Positions 9,110-17,356 of a DNA stretch of 64,000 bases are shown in pieces. The stretch covers positions 35,083-99,082 of the forward strand of contig CACPID010000004.1 in NCBI GenBank assembly GCA_902633965.1, written 5' to 3'. The position numbers were made by a program, and so were the translations under genes. Source of the stretch: an uncultured Pelagibacteraceae bacterium. Its GTDB lineage: Bacteria > Pseudomonadota > Alphaproteobacteria > Pelagibacterales > Pelagibacteraceae. The notes under the pieces were generated by a model. That model had not been told where the DNA came from. It ran no database searches and worked only from the letters and a program-made list of their open reading frames with translations. The first letter of the stretch is position 1; each line of letters begins with the position of its first letter.

Positions 9110-9688
9110 TTATATCATTTTTTGTAAGTATTTTTTTAAATTTTTAAATGTAAGGCTTTTTTCAAATTTTTTATTATTAATAATAATAGTAGGAGTTGAA
9201 TTTATTTGAAATTCCTTAACTCCCTCGATTCGATCTGAAAGAATATGATCTTCCATTTCTTTATTATTCAAACATTTATCAATATTAATATTAAAATTTT
9301 GATCTTTAACTAAATCACGTAAATTCTGATTAAACTCACTAAGATCTTTACCTTTAACCCATTTACTTTGATTAGCATATAAGAAATGAAGAATTTCTGA
9401 ATTTCCATCATTCTTACAGTGTGCAATCTTTGCTGCATTGAAAGCAGCCATATCAAGTGGAAAATTTCTAAATTCTATTGATGCTAACCCAGTATCAATA
9501 AATTCATTTTTTAATTCAGGGTAGACATCTTTGTGAAAGTTTGCGCAATGACTACAAGTTAGAGATTCGTAAACAATTATTTTTATTTTAGCATTTAAAT
9601 CACCCTCAACTATTTTTTTTATTTCAGATGAATTAGCAATAGGTGATAAAAATAATATTATTAAAAGTTTAAAAATAAATTTTTTCAT
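9110..9688 (-). CDS. DsbA-family thiol:disulfide oxidoreductase, periplasmic
   Basis: The 192-residue thioredoxin-fold protein has an N-terminal signal peptide (basic MKKFIFK, then a hydrophobic core ending near ANSSE). The redox pair is Cys45-Ser-His-Cys48 in ESLTCSHCANFH, and the cis-proline loop is STPTIIINNKKF near residue 168. This matches the thioredoxin_4/DSBA-like group common in alphaproteobacteria, which act on disulfides of exported proteins. Two further cysteines (in AHCKND and DKCLNN) may be structural. The ATG overlaps the stop of the dciA-like gene by 4 bp. The exact substrate cannot be read from the sequence. Confidence 0.82.
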   Translation of the reverse strand: MKKFIFKLLIILFLSPIANSSEIKKIVEGDLNAKIKIIVYESLTCSHCANFHKDVYPELKNEFIDTGLASIEFRNFPLDMAAFNAAKIAHCKNDGNSEILHFLYANQSKWVKGKDLSEFNQNLRDLVKDQNFNINIDKCLNNKEMEDHILSDRIEGVKEFQINSTPTIIINNKKFEKSLTFKNLKKYLQKMI

Positions 9689-10167
9689 ATTTTTTTAAAA
9701 TATTTACTCATCTCTAATAAAGAATTTTTAATCTTATCATTTTTAATATTTGATATTTTTTTTGTATACTCACTTTTTGTCACATTGTCGTTATGTTTTA
9801 TTTTAAATTTATCATTCAGACCCTCAAATGTAATGAGCTTAATATTTTTAAGAATATTTTGTTCAAAATATTTATTTACCTTTTCGATTATTATTTTTTT
9901 GGAATATTCCAAATCTACCTCATGTCCTCTTTTAACCATTATTTCTAAAAGACTTCCTCTGAATTTATTTTCACTTTTAAATGATTTTGGATAACAAATT
10001 TTAAATAAGTCGTTTCCTACAATATGTCTCCAGTTATCTAACAACTCAGAGTATATGCGTCCTTTTTTTTTTAAAATTCCTCTAACTTTTAGTGGCAATG
10101 TATCTTTGAAAGATCTTAATCCTTGAACGGACCTCGTTCGTTGCTTACTATAAGATTTTAATTTCAT
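9685..10167 (-). CDS. DUF721/DciA-like protein
   Basis: The 160-residue basic protein matches the DUF721/DciA pattern. It has a W-x-x-I-V-G segment (NWRHIVGNDLFKICYP, about residues 46-61), then a beta-rich stretch with LEIMVKRGHEVDLEY and a later NKYFEQNILKNIKLI strand-helix block. DciA proteins replace DnaC-type loaders and recruit the replicative helicase in many bacteria; that role is inferred here from family membership alone. The start codon abuts the mutY start on the opposite strand, so both genes lack a conventional upstream region. Confidence 0.7.
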   Translation of the reverse strand: MKLKSYSKQRTRSVQGLRSFKDTLPLKVRGILKKKGRIYSELLDNWRHIVGNDLFKICYPKSFKSENKFRGSLLEIMVKRGHEVDLEYSKKIIIEKVNKYFEQNILKNIKLITFEGLNDKFKIKHNDNVTKSEYTKKISNIKNDKIKNSLLEMSKYFKKI

Positions 10168-11148
10168 ATGAAGAAAGATAGCTTATCAAAAAAAATTCTC
10201 TATTGGTACGATAATAATAAGAGAAAGTTACCATGGAGAAGCCATCTTTCAAAAAAACAAAAACAATATTTTATAATTGTTAGTGAGTTTATGTTGCAAC
10301 AAACACAGGTTAAGACTGTGATTCCTTACTTTAATAATTTTGTAAGATTAATTCCTAATTTAGAAAAACTAGCAAAAGTAAATAACAAAAGGTTAATGAA
10401 ATGTTGGCAAGGCCTAGGTTACTATTCAAGAGCCAGAAATCTAAAAAAAACTGCACAAATTATACTTAAGAAGCATAAAGGAGAGATACCTAATAATTTT
10501 GAAGATTTAAAAGCCTTGCCAGGTATTGGTAATTACACTGCTAGCGCAATACTTGCCATTGCTTTTAATGAACCTTACATACCACTAGATGGAAATATAG
10601 AAAGAGTTTTGAAAAGATATCTATATTTAAAAAAAGAAAGTGAAATTAAGAAAGAAAATCTGGCGCAAAAAAAATCTATTTTTGGCAAGTCCAATAGATC
10701 TAGTGATTATGCACAGGCTCTTATGGAAATAGGTGCACTTATTTGTAAACCAAGTAATCCTTTATGTAATCAATGCCCTATCCAAAAAAAATGTAAATCT
10801 TTTAAAAAACAGGATTTTGGATTAACAAAGAAAAATAAAAAAAATGTAAACAAATATTTTATTTTAAAAGTTTATAAGAGGGATAAAAAATATCTTCTTA
10901 TAAAGAATACAAAATTTAATTTTTTAAGGAATCTTAATATATTTCCTATGGAGGAGGTTGTTAAACCAAAAAATTTTAATGAAAATCTAAATTTTAAAAT
11001 TTCGAATATGAACATGAATATTAAAATTCAATATAAAAAAAATCATGAGGACTTTCCATCTTCTAATTGGATAGATCAAAAAAAACTTGATAACTATCTG
11101 CTGCCAACCTTTACAAAAAAAATAGTTCAATATTTAGAGAGCAACTAA
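10168..11148 (+). CDS. mutY: A/G-specific adenine DNA glycosylase MutY
   Basis: The 326-residue glycosylase starts with the family LPWR block (21-24). It has catalytic Glu40 in SEFMLQQTQV, the helix-hairpin-helix LPGIGNYTA at 117-125, and catalytic Asp141 in PLDGNIERV. Four cysteines (193, 200, 203, 209) have the C-x6-C-x2-C-x5-C spacing of the 4Fe-4S cluster. The divergent C-terminal part corresponds to the NUDIX-like domain that recognises 8-oxoG. It removes adenine mispaired with 8-oxoguanine. The ATG at 10168 forms a CATATG with the opposing dciA-like start, and the stop overlaps the next ATG by one base. Confidence 0.94.
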   Translation: MKKDSLSKKILYWYDNNKRKLPWRSHLSKKQKQYFIIVSEFMLQQTQVKTVIPYFNNFVRLIPNLEKLAKVNNKRLMKCWQGLGYYSRARNLKKTAQIILKKHKGEIPNNFEDLKALPGIGNYTASAILAIAFNEPYIPLDGNIERVLKRYLYLKKESEIKKENLAQKKSIFGKSNRSSDYAQALMEIGALICKPSNPLCNQCPIQKKCKSFKKQDFGLTKKNKKNVNKYFILKVYKRDKKYLLIKNTKFNFLRNLNIFPMEEVVKPKNFNENLNFKISNMNMNIKIQYKKNHEDFPSSNWIDQKKLDNYLLPTFTKKIVQYLESN

Positions 11149-12290
11149 TGAAAAAAGTTGCAATTATTGGAGCAGGAATTTCAGGATTATTTATTGCAAA
11201 TCTTTTTAAAAATAATTCAAATTATGAAATTAAAATTTTTGAAAAAAACAACTTAATTAATTTAGATGAGGGGTATGGAATTCAATTATCAGTCAATAGT
11301 GTTAGACTTTTAAATAAAATCGATTTTCATAAATTTCAAAATGATAAAAAGTTTAATCCTGATAAAATAATTTTTTATTCAAATAAAAGCCAGGAAAAGT
11401 TTTGTGATCTATATATTTCTGATTTCAATTCACATGATTGTAAATATACAACACTTAAACGATCAGATTTAGTAAGTTTCCTAAAAGATAAAATTCAGGA
11501 TTTAATAAAAACTAACCACAGTATTTCAAAGGTAGACCAACAAAATGAAAAAATTCATTTAACTTTTGAAAATAATGAAACTTTTGAGTGCGATTATTTG
11601 ATAATTTCAGACGGAGTTTTTTCAAAGAGTAAAAATCTTATTTCAAATAATAATACTAAACCAAGATATAATAATACTTTAGCTATAAGAGGGATGATCC
11701 CTAATTCCTCAAATATTATTGATAAAAAAAATATTTCCTTATTCTTTGGTTCTGATTTTCACCACGTTATTTATCCACTAAATCCAGATGGTGATTTAAA
11801 TTTTATAGCTATTATGAAATACAAGCTTTCAGACGAAGAGCTTAAGAATTATTCATTATTTAATGATAACGCTTTTATAAAAAAAGTTTTAAAAAATATA
11901 CCTCAAGAAAGTAAGAAATTTTTTGATGAAATTAAACAACTAAAAATATTTCCAGTATTCGTAACCGATCATTTTTTTGAAATTAAGAAAAATAACATTT
12001 ACTCAATTGGAGATGCTTTTTTTGCTTTTCCCCCATCATTTGCACAAGGTGCTTCTCAATCGATAGAGGGAGCTCATGAATTATTTAAAAAAATAGATAG
12101 CAATACAGAAAATAGTTTTTTTGAGGAGAGAGTAAAAAAAATAAAAATGGTGAATAAAAGATCAAAAATCAACCAATTTATATTTCATTTATCTAACCCT
12201 TTAACAATTTTTTTAAGAAATATTTTTTTAAAAAAATTAGTTAAAAATAAAAAGTTTTTAGAAAACTATCTTGGTAAAATTTACAGATAA
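11148..12290 (+). CDS. FAD-dependent monooxygenase (UbiH/salicylate hydroxylase-like)
   Basis: The 380-residue flavoprotein has an N-terminal FAD-binding fold (VAIIGAGISGLF, 4-15). The second nucleotide-contact motif is CDYLIISDGVFSKSKN near 147-162, and the GD-type motif YSIGDAFFAFPPSFAQGASQ lies near 285-304. These three blocks define class A single-component aromatic hydroxylases. The family includes ubiquinone-pathway hydroxylases and salicylate-type hydroxylases, and the substrate here is not resolvable. The C-terminus is strongly basic and may associate with membrane. It is translationally coupled to mutY (TAATG). Confidence 0.75.
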   Translation: MKKVAIIGAGISGLFIANLFKNNSNYEIKIFEKNNLINLDEGYGIQLSVNSVRLLNKIDFHKFQNDKKFNPDKIIFYSNKSQEKFCDLYISDFNSHDCKYTTLKRSDLVSFLKDKIQDLIKTNHSISKVDQQNEKIHLTFENNETFECDYLIISDGVFSKSKNLISNNNTKPRYNNTLAIRGMIPNSSNIIDKKNISLFFGSDFHHVIYPLNPDGDLNFIAIMKYKLSDEELKNYSLFNDNAFIKKVLKNIPQESKKFFDEIKQLKIFPVFVTDHFFEIKKNNIYSIGDAFFAFPPSFAQGASQSIEGAHELFKKIDSNTENSFFEERVKKIKMVNKRSKINQFIFHLSNPLTIFLRNIFLKKLVKNKKFLENYLGKIYR

Positions 12291-12299
12291 ATTTTGAAA

Positions 12300-13376
12300 T
12301 TAAATTTTGTTTTTTAAAAATCGATCTCTTAAATTATCAATAGGAAAAATGGATCCGTCTCTATTGTAGTGCCAAAATGTCCAACCATTACAACTTTCAG
12401 CACCTAAAATTGTTGCTGCTACTTTATGGATTGATCCCTCAGTTTGAGCATGTTTTATACTACCATCGACCATGATTTTTGCGCTAATTTTCTTTTTATT
12501 ATCAAAAATAGTAGTTCCCGGTTTAATTATTCCCAATTCAACTAACGAGCCAAAAGGTATTCTCGGTTTAGATCTATTATTTTGGAGTGTATCTAAATAA
12601 TCATCTTCAATAGGTTTTGTTTCACTTAATCTTTGTTCTGCAGCCTTGCAGTAATTTTTATCTTTTTCTATGCCAAAATAATTCCTTCCTAATTTTTTTG
12701 AAACTGCAGCTGTTGTTCCAGATCCTAAAAAAGGATCTAAGATATAATCGCTTTTATTTGAGGTTGCTAATAAAATTCTATGTAATAAAGCTTCAGGTTT
12801 TTGTGTTGAGTGTATTTTCTTTCCATTTTTTTTTAGTCTTTCAGTACCACTACAAATGGGTAAATCCCAATTAGATCTCATTTGAATATCATCGTTTAAG
12901 CATTTTAAAGACTGATAATTAAAAGTATATTTTGATTTTTCAGATTTTGAAGCCCAAATCAAAGTTTCATGCGCATTGGTAAAACGTGTGCCTCTAAAGT
13001 TTGGCATTGGATTTTTTTTATTCCATATAACATCATTTAAAATCCAAAAACCTAGGTTTTGAATTACTGTACCAACTCTGAATATATTATGGTAACTTCC
13101 AATCACCCAAATTGCTCCATTTTTTTTTAAAACTCTTTTACACTCACTAAGCCAAGTATAAGTAAAATCATCGTATGTTTTGAAACTTTCAAATTGATCC
13201 CATTTATCGTTTACAGCATTTACTTTTGATCTATCTGGTCTAATTAAATTATTTCGTAATTGTAAATTGTAAGGTGGATCCGCAAAAATTAAATCAAAAC
13301 TTTCGCTTGGAATTTTTTTTAGTTCTTTAATACTGTTTCCATTAACAATTTTATTTTTTAATTTATTATCGATCAT
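12300..13376 (-). CDS. ccrM: cell-cycle adenine-N6 DNA methyltransferase CcrM (GANTC)
   Basis: The 358-residue beta-class methyltransferase has the catalytic DPPY motif at 33-36 (FADPPYNL). The SAM-binding motif LDPFLGSGTT comes near residue 217, after the DPPY motif. The C-terminal extension ends in the CcrM-type block ESCNGWTFWHY and continues with a basic tail. CcrM methylates adenine in GANTC and is cell-cycle regulated in alphaproteobacteria. No restriction partner is adjacent, which fits an orphan regulatory methylase. It has its own strong promoter immediately upstream containing GANTC sites, described separately. Confidence 0.93.
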   Translation of the reverse strand: MIDNKLKNKIVNGNSIKELKKIPSESFDLIFADPPYNLQLRNNLIRPDRSKVNAVNDKWDQFESFKTYDDFTYTWLSECKRVLKKNGAIWVIGSYHNIFRVGTVIQNLGFWILNDVIWNKKNPMPNFRGTRFTNAHETLIWASKSEKSKYTFNYQSLKCLNDDIQMRSNWDLPICSGTERLKKNGKKIHSTQKPEALLHRILLATSNKSDYILDPFLGSGTTAAVSKKLGRNYFGIEKDKNYCKAAEQRLSETKPIEDDYLDTLQNNRSKPRIPFGSLVELGIIKPGTTIFDNKKKISAKIMVDGSIKHAQTEGSIHKVAATILGAESCNGWTFWHYNRDGSIFPIDNLRDRFLKNKI

Positions 13377-13388
13377 TTTTAAAAACTT

Positions 13389-13417
13389 ATTAGACTCTAG
13401 GTTAGAGTCCTCGTCAA
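13389..13417 (-). promoter_or_regulatory. ccrM promoter with GANTC dyad in the -35/-10 spacer
   Basis: Read on the minus strand, TTGACG (13417-13412) and TCTAAT (13394-13389) are separated by exactly 17 bases, a near-consensus sigma-70 promoter for ccrM. The spacer holds a perfect 7-bp inverted repeat, GACTCTA and TAGAGTC around 3 bases (13393-13409), and each arm is a GANTC site. One site overlaps the first bases of the -10 box. Further GANTC sites lie at 13437-13441 and 13465-13469. The predicted start would fall about 6 bases before the ATG, with no Shine-Dalgarno sequence. Confidence 0.75.
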
Positions 13418-13453
13418 CTTGTGATTGAATTATTTTGAGTCTTTTTGTGGTGG

Positions 13454-14029
13454 TTATTTCTCGAGACTCAATATGTTGTGTATAGGTTTAAATTTTTTTC
13501 TATGGTATTTGGTAACTCCAAATTTTTTAAGAGCCCTAAGATGGTCTATTGTTCCGTAGCCAGCGTTTTTGTGCCAGAAATACCTATGATGTATCTTTGC
13601 TAATTTTTTGATTAATCTATCTCGTGATACTTTTGCAATTATAGATGCAGCAGATATTTCAGGTATCTTTTGGTCACCCTTAATTACGTACTTTAAATTA
13701 TAACTCCTCATATCAGGAATTTTGTTACCATCAACTAATATAATTTTTGGTTTTATTTTTAACTTTTTTATAGCTCTTTTCATTGCAAGCAGACTTGCAT
13801 TTAAAATATTATATTTTTCTATTTCCTTTACGGACGCTGAACCAACTGACCATTTTGAATTTTTCTTTATATATTTTTCTAAATTTTCACGCTTATTTTT
13901 TGATAAACTTTTTGAATCTTTAAGTATTTTCTTATTGATGTCATTATTAAGAATTACAGCAGCAGCAAAGACTGGGCCAATTAAACTTCCTCTTCCAACT
14001 TCATCCACACCAGCTAAAGTTTTTTTCAT
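13454..14029 (-). CDS. rnhB: ribonuclease HII
   Basis: A 191-residue RNase HII. The N-terminal active-site block AGVDEVGRGSLIGPV supplies Asp9 and Glu10. A further acidic residue is in ILVDGNKIP near 100, and the conserved SIIAKVSRDRL helix follows near 130. It cleaves RNA, including single ribonucleotides, from RNA-DNA hybrids. The start lies one base after the uracil-DNA glycosylase stop, so the two repair genes are probably coexpressed. ccrM follows 77 bp later on the same strand. Confidence 0.95.
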   Translation of the reverse strand: MKKTLAGVDEVGRGSLIGPVFAAAVILNNDINKKILKDSKSLSKNKRENLEKYIKKNSKWSVGSASVKEIEKYNILNASLLAMKRAIKKLKIKPKIILVDGNKIPDMRSYNLKYVIKGDQKIPEISAASIIAKVSRDRLIKKLAKIHHRYFWHKNAGYGTIDHLRALKKFGVTKYHRKKFKPIHNILSLEK

Positions 14030-14030
14030 T

Positions 14031-14717
14031 TTACAAAATGATATTCAATTCATTAATTTTTTTTCTTATTTCTTTTAAATCTATCCATGAATATTTTTTT
14101 TGATCTGGTTGCCTTAAAAGATATGCAGGATGAAATGTTACAATGGATAAGTAAGTTTTCCCCTTTATAATAACATCTTTCCATATTCCTCTCTCTTTAG
14201 AAATTTTAAAATTATTACCAATCAATGCTTCCATTGCTGTACCACCCATAATTATTAGTATTTTAGGATTAATTATAGAAATATGTTCATATAGAAATTT
14301 TGAATATTTATTTATCTCAGCAGTTGTTGGCTTTCTATTATTTGGTGGCCTGTAATTGACAACATTTGTGATATAGATACTTTCTCTTTTAATATCTATG
14401 GCTGCTAACATTTTATTTAATAATTTTCCTGCATCGCCCATAAAAGGTTTTCCTATTTCATCCTCTTTTTGACCCGGGCCTTCACCTACAAGCATTATTT
14501 TACTTCTAAAATTTCCATCACTAAAAACTAACTGGTTAGCATGATTTTTAAGATCACAAGCGTCAATTTCAGCAATTTGTTTTTTAAGATTTTCTAGTTG
14601 TAATTTAATTTCACCTGGTTGTTGTGACTTTTTCAGGCGTCTTATTGGTTTATTACTAAATTCGTAATTTGAGTCTATTGATTTTAGAAACTCATCATTT
14701 AAAACTTCATTATTCAT
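14031..14717 (-). CDS. uracil-DNA glycosylase, family 4/5-like, without Fe-S cysteines
   Basis: The 228-residue protein (ATG at 14717) has the family 4-type motif VGEGPGQKEDEIGKPF at about 77-92. It also has a C-terminal FHPAYLLRQ motif (about 195-203), which is the second active-site loop. Family 4 enzymes normally hold a 4Fe-4S cluster with four cysteines. This protein has a single cysteine (Cys54 in DACDLK), and the usual third ligand position is Tyr in VVNYRPPNNR. A TTG start six codons upstream is possible but would overlap the divergent gene. The ATG leaves an 8-bp divergent gap and is preferred. Confidence 0.82.
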   Translation of the reverse strand: MNNEVLNDEFLKSIDSNYEFSNKPIRRLKKSQQPGEIKLQLENLKKQIAEIDACDLKNHANQLVFSDGNFRSKIMLVGEGPGQKEDEIGKPFMGDAGKLLNKMLAAIDIKRESIYITNVVNYRPPNNRKPTTAEINKYSKFLYEHISIINPKILIIMGGTAMEALIGNNFKISKERGIWKDVIIKGKTYLSIVTFHPAYLLRQPDQKKYSWIDLKEIRKKINELNIIL

Positions 14718-14725
14718 AAAAACAA

Positions 14726-16429
14726 ATGATATCAAAATTTATTAAATTTTTCTTTATTCTAATGATCTTTTTTTTCGCCAAACAGGCGAATTCCAAAGTA
14801 ACAAATAATGATTTAAATGAGAATGAACTAACCAATTATCTCTCAGCTATAATTTCTTATAATAACCAACAAAACCAAGATTCGTTAAGTTATTTTAATT
14901 CGTCAAAAGCATTAGTAAAAAAACGTGATAATTACTTAAGAAAATATATCTTCTCACTAGCTATAAATCAGAAAGTAAAAAAAGCAATTCAAGAAATAAA
15001 AATTTTAGAAAATAAAAAAGATTTTGATTTTTTTGAGTCTCAGGTGCTTTTGACACTGGACTCAATTTTAAAAGAGAAATATGAAGAGAGCGAAAATTAT
15101 CTTGAACATTTAAATGAACTAAAAAGTTCAAGCGTTTATGAAAATGCAATCTATGATACATTAACGTTATACTTATCGACTTTTAAAAACAAAAAACTGA
15201 TTTTTCAAAAATCGAATTTTGATAATTTAGATCTTCTGAATATTACATTTTTAAAATGTTATTTAGAAGATGATACCACGTCTAAGTCATTCTATACTTT
15301 AGTTAATTCTTCAAATGTAGATTATTCAAGATACTTATTCTTTTATTCTAATTATTTGATCAATCAAAATAAAGTCGAAGAGGCAAAAAAACTTTTTTTG
15401 AAACAAGATAAACTCACAAGTGGGCTGCTTATTCTTCAAACAAATGACTGGTTAAAAAATAATCAAACAAAAAAAATTACCGATATATTTTCATGCAAGT
15501 CCGAAACTGATCTTTTAGCTGAATTTTTTTTCTTAATTTCAAATTTGTATTCATCTGATGAAGATTTTGAAAGATCTAACTTTTACTTAAGTGTTTCTAA
15601 TTTTTTAAATGAAAAATTTAAAGCAAATAAGCTATTAACAGTTGAAAACTATTTTAATTCCAAAAAGTATAAAGAGGCTGAAAAAATATTAAAAAATTTT
15701 AGTAAGCAGGATAAGCTATTTTATTGGTTCAAAGTGAAAATTAAAACCAAAATAATTGCAGAGAAACATGATGATCAACAAGCGTTGAATTATATTAAAA
15801 CGAAGTTTAATAAAATAGAAAACAAAACAGATAAGATTATCTTTGATATGGCAAATATTTATAAAAATTATAAAAAATATAAAGAAGCAATAGAACTTTA
15901 TTCTAAGTTAATGAAAAATTATGAGAGTAACTCAGATACCTATGCTGATTTATTATTTAGAAGAGGTGGTAGTTATGAAAGATTGTCAAATTTTGAAAGG
16001 AGCGATAAAGATTTATTAACGGCATTAAAAATTGTTCCAGATAATTCTTATACTTTAAATTATTTGGCCTATTCTTGGCTTGAGAGAAAAATTAATATTT
16101 CGAAAGCTGTAAAAATGTTGGAGATTGCATATAAGAATAATGAGGATGATCCATATATCACTGACTCAGTTGGTTGGGGTTATTATTTAACAGGAAGATA
16201 TACAGAAGCAGAAAAATTTATGAGAAAAGCGATAACGCTAATGCCCAATGATCCAATCGTGAATGACCATTATGGTGATATTTTATGGAGTCTTAATAAA
16301 AAAATTCAAGCAAAGTATTATTGGAATAGTGTTATAGGATTTAAAGATACGGAAAAAGATATGTTAGAAAAAGTAAAAAAAAAATTATTAGTGGGCCCAA
16401 ATATTGATAACAATAACTCATACAATTAA
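14726..16429 (+). CDS. tetratricopeptide-repeat protein, exported
   Basis: The 567-residue protein begins with a signal peptide (basic start, then the FFFILMIFFFAKQA hydrophobic run). The rest is alpha-helical. Clear TPR-like units lie in the last third, such as YKNYKKYKEAIELYSKLM, RGGSYERLSNFERSDKDLLTALKIVP and YYLTGRYTEAEKFMRKAITL. The first two thirds are Lys/Asn/Leu-rich and probably degenerate repeats. TPR proteins of this layout occur beside ispE in alphaproteobacteria and are taken to be periplasmic scaffolds. No enzyme domain is visible. The end overlaps ispE by 26 bp. Confidence 0.8.
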   Translation: MISKFIKFFFILMIFFFAKQANSKVTNNDLNENELTNYLSAIISYNNQQNQDSLSYFNSSKALVKKRDNYLRKYIFSLAINQKVKKAIQEIKILENKKDFDFFESQVLLTLDSILKEKYEESENYLEHLNELKSSSVYENAIYDTLTLYLSTFKNKKLIFQKSNFDNLDLLNITFLKCYLEDDTTSKSFYTLVNSSNVDYSRYLFFYSNYLINQNKVEEAKKLFLKQDKLTSGLLILQTNDWLKNNQTKKITDIFSCKSETDLLAEFFFLISNLYSSDEDFERSNFYLSVSNFLNEKFKANKLLTVENYFNSKKYKEAEKILKNFSKQDKLFYWFKVKIKTKIIAEKHDDQQALNYIKTKFNKIENKTDKIIFDMANIYKNYKKYKEAIELYSKLMKNYESNSDTYADLLFRRGGSYERLSNFERSDKDLLTALKIVPDNSYTLNYLAYSWLERKINISKAVKMLEIAYKNNEDDPYITDSVGWGYYLTGRYTEAEKFMRKAITLMPNDPIVNDHYGDILWSLNKKIQAKYYWNSVIGFKDTEKDMLEKVKKKLLVGPNIDNNNSYN

Positions 16430-17246
16430 GTCATACGCTAAGATCAATTTAAGTTTAAATATTGTCAGCAAAAAAAAGATAAATAATTTACATCAAATTG
16501 AAAGTTTAGTTGCTTTAATTGATTTGGCTGATGAGATTAAAATTAGTGAAATTAGAAGTAAAAAACATAAGTTAATTTTTAGAGGAAAATATTCTAAAGG
16601 TATACCAAAATTTAATACAATCACCCACTTATTGGCATTATTAGAAAAAGAAAAAATTGTTAAAAAAAAATATCAAATATTAGTAAAAAAAAATATTCCT
16701 CAAAAATCAGGCATGGGTGGCGGATCTATGAATGCGGCTTCAATTTTGAGTTTTTTTTTAAAAAAAAAAATATTAACAAAAAAACTAAGTGAAAAATTTG
16801 CTAAAAAAATTGGATCAGATGTAATTTTGGGTCTTAATAAATTTCCAAAAATTTATCTACCTAATGGAAAAATACGGGTACTCAAAACTAGAATTAAATA
16901 CTATCTATTATTAGTAAAACCCAATTTTGGCTGCTCAACAAGAAAAGTTTTTTCTGCAAATAAAGCATTTTCTAAAAGTAAATTAGGCAAATTAAAAAAT
17001 GTTAGTAAAAATATGATAATAAATAGTGAAAATGATCTTGAAAATAGTGCTTTCCGACTTTATCCAAACCTTTTTAAATTAAAAAATAAGCTATTAAGTT
17101 GGAAAAAAGCTGAATTTGTAAGAATGACAGGATCTGGTTCAACTTTAGTGATGTATTTTAATAAAGAAGTATCTGCAAAAAATGCGTTGAAAATGTCCAA
17201 AAGGAAATTAAATAATTGTTGGTGCATTTTATCAAAAGTTATATAA
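16404..17246 (+). CDS. ispE: 4-diphosphocytidyl-2-C-methyl-D-erythritol kinase IspE
   Basis: A 280-residue GHMP kinase of the methylerythritol phosphate (isoprenoid) pathway. The N-terminal SYAKINLSLNIV block and the ATP-binding IPQKSGMGGGSMNAAS glycine loop (about 105-120) are diagnostic. The C-terminal RMTGSGSTLVMYF motif completes the GHMP fold. No ATG is available upstream of the conserved N-terminus, so translation probably starts at the TTG at 16404, inside the preceding TPR gene. Isoprenoid precursors made here feed the carotenoid/retinal genes at the start of the window, although the loci are separate. Confidence 0.93.
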   Translation: MITITHTIKSYAKINLSLNIVSKKKINNLHQIESLVALIDLADEIKISEIRSKKHKLIFRGKYSKGIPKFNTITHLLALLEKEKIVKKKYQILVKKNIPQKSGMGGGSMNAASILSFFLKKKILTKKLSEKFAKKIGSDVILGLNKFPKIYLPNGKIRVLKTRIKYYLLLVKPNFGCSTRKVFSANKAFSKSKLGKLKNVSKNMIINSENDLENSAFRLYPNLFKLKNKLLSWKKAEFVRMTGSGSTLVMYFNKEVSAKNALKMSKRKLNNCWCILSKVI

Positions 17247-17278
17247 AAATTTATTTTTGATAGAAAATAAATAAACTT

Positions 17279-17353
17279 TGGGGCGTAGCCAAGTGGTAAG
17301 GCAGCGGTTTTTGGTACCGCCATTCCTAGGTTCGAATCCTAGCGCCCCAGCCA
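17279..17353 (+). tRNA. tRNA-Gln (anticodon TTG)
   Basis: A complete cloverleaf. The acceptor stem TGGGGCG (17279-17285) pairs with CGCCCCA (17343-17349), followed by discriminator G and an encoded CCA (17351-17353). The anticodon stem GCGGT/ACCGC encloses loop TTTTGGT, giving anticodon TTG for glutamine. The T arm contains GGTTCGAATCC. The next gene, cca, starts only 3 bases after the CCA end. Confidence 0.96.
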
Positions 17354-17356
17354 AAT

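Noticed and set aside
14718..14735. TTG start for the uracil-DNA glycosylase at 14735
   Set aside because: It overlaps the divergent TPR gene, while an ATG at 14717 gives the expected N-terminus.
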